23,464 nucleotides of DNA, from assembly GCA_038318085.1 (NCBI GenBank), contig JBBQBV010000049.1, forward strand, positions 1 through 23,464, read 5' to 3'. The notes beneath the pieces were generated by a model. It was given only the letters and a program-made list of their open reading frames with translations. It did no database searches and was not told where the DNA came from. The stretch comes from DATLGB01 sp038318085. GTDB lineage: Bacteria; Actinomycetota; Thermoleophilia; Solirubrobacterales; Solirubrobacteraceae. Positions 23,364 through 23,464 of the stretch are shown one piece after another. Position numbers and translations under genes: made by a program. The stretch's first letter is position 1. Each line of letters begins with the position of its first letter.

Positions 23364-23373
23364 CGGTCGGCAC
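23278..23373 (-). pseudogene. VanZ-like membrane protein, 5' part (interrupted)
   Basis: First 32 residues of the split VanZ-family protein: a short polar start (PTVISRFAPP), a hydrophobic segment (LALMALIFFLSAQPHL) and SSGLG, where host sequence ends. In VanZ-like proteins the segment after SSGLG is followed by WDxxLRKxAHxxE, exactly what the distant 3' part supplies. GTG at 23373 is the only reasonable start, as the frame upstream lacks other start codons near the Rrf2 gene. In its present state the frame leaves into the insert, so no functional VanZ-like protein is made. Confidence 0.8.
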
Positions 23374-23379
23374 GTCACA

Positions 23380-23385
23380 TAGGAT
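23380..23385 (+). promoter_or_regulatory. Putative -10 hexamer of the Rrf2-family gene
   Basis: TAGGAT lies 11 bases before the ATG at 23397 with no Shine-Dalgarno between. It sits in the 23-base gap between divergent vanZ and the regulator, so autoregulation by the Rrf2 protein would also touch vanZ. A minus-strand hexamer for vanZ is less clear (CATCCT at 23386-23381). Confidence 0.35.
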
Positions 23386-23396
23386 GGCTGACCGCG

Positions 23397-23464
23397 ATGC
23401 TCTCGATCACCGCGAAGTCCCCGTATGCCGTCCGCGCGCTCGCCGAGCTCGCCGCGATGGGCTC
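23397..23464 (+). CDS. Rrf2-family transcriptional regulator, N-terminus only
   Basis: The window ends after 22 complete codons: MLSITAKSPYAVRALAELAAMG. This matches the start of the winged-helix domain of Rrf2 proteins (the S-x-K-x-x-Y-A-L-x-A-L-x-x-L-A pattern). Some members carry an iron-sulfur cluster through three later cysteines, which are beyond the window, so IscR- or NsrR-like sensing cannot be judged. It diverges from the interrupted vanZ gene. Confidence 0.75.
   Translation, partial: MLSITAKSPYAVRALAELAAMG

Noticed and set aside
21473..23373. VanZ-like gene as a sign of teicoplanin or vancomycin resistance
   Set aside because: VanZ-like proteins are widespread and mostly unrelated to resistance; no vanHAX or vanRS genes are present, and the gene is interrupted.
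1..23464. CRISPR array or tandem repeat tract
   Set aside because: No regularly spaced direct repeats were seen on reading the window.

Overview
The window is mostly a very GC-rich bacterial chromosome carrying housekeeping genes with strong codon bias. Gene content and order (rpmI-rplT, a TrmH-family methyltransferase, pheS-pheT, argCJBD, argG, dnaE, gltX), GTG starts, 4- to 8-base start/stop overlaps and many promoters of the TANNNT type placed next to start codons fit an actinobacterium. A member of the Thermoleophilia (Solirubrobacter/Conexibacter/Patulibacter-like) is my best guess; this is inference from style and protein feel, not a database result.

Layout. Bases 1-4877: translation block, with ribosomal proteins L35 and L20 closed by an intrinsic terminator, an rRNA/tRNA methyltransferase, and both subunits of phenylalanyl-tRNA synthetase, the last three overlapping end to end. 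Bases 4870-9083: argC, argJ, argB and argD, continuous with pheT, covering acetylglutamate to acetylornithine with ArgJ acetyl recycling. Bases 9093-10068: two minus-strand genes, a lipoprotein with an HtaA-like look and a dodecin. Bases 10098-11653: argG and a 55-residue membrane protein. Bases 11780-14107: a long coiled-coil protein with a possible SCP2-like C-terminal domain. Bases 14182-17706: dnaE, facing minus-strand nfo (endonuclease IV) across a 361-base hairpin-rich gap. Bases 18972-21501: gltX and an HDOD-LuxR regulator.

The most striking part is 21473-23464. A minus-strand VanZ-like membrane protein gene is cut in two by about 1.55 kb of much lower-GC DNA (about 21728-23278). The two halves rejoin into one sensible protein of about 116 residues (start 23373, stop 21473). 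Beyond the 5' half a divergent Rrf2-family regulator begins and runs off the window. The insert holds one complete gene for a probable exported four-cysteine protein, and one gene for a membrane-anchored, helical-repeat-like protein that is cut off at the right junction. Neither resembles a family I know. I see no transposase, integrase, terminal repeat or convincing target duplication, so it is either an illegitimate insertion or an artefact (assembly or library chimera). Its source may be a different, moderate-GC bacterium.

A second pattern concerns expression. Genes that stand at the head of a transcription unit (rpmI, argG, dnaE, gltX, the Rrf2 gene) lack a Shine-Dalgarno sequence but have a TANNNT hexamer ending 9-11 bases before the ATG, which suggests leaderless or near-leaderless mRNAs. 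Two divergent pairs (dodecin/argG and nfo/gltX) are separated by only 28-29 bases and appear to share one overlapping, bidirectional -10 region.
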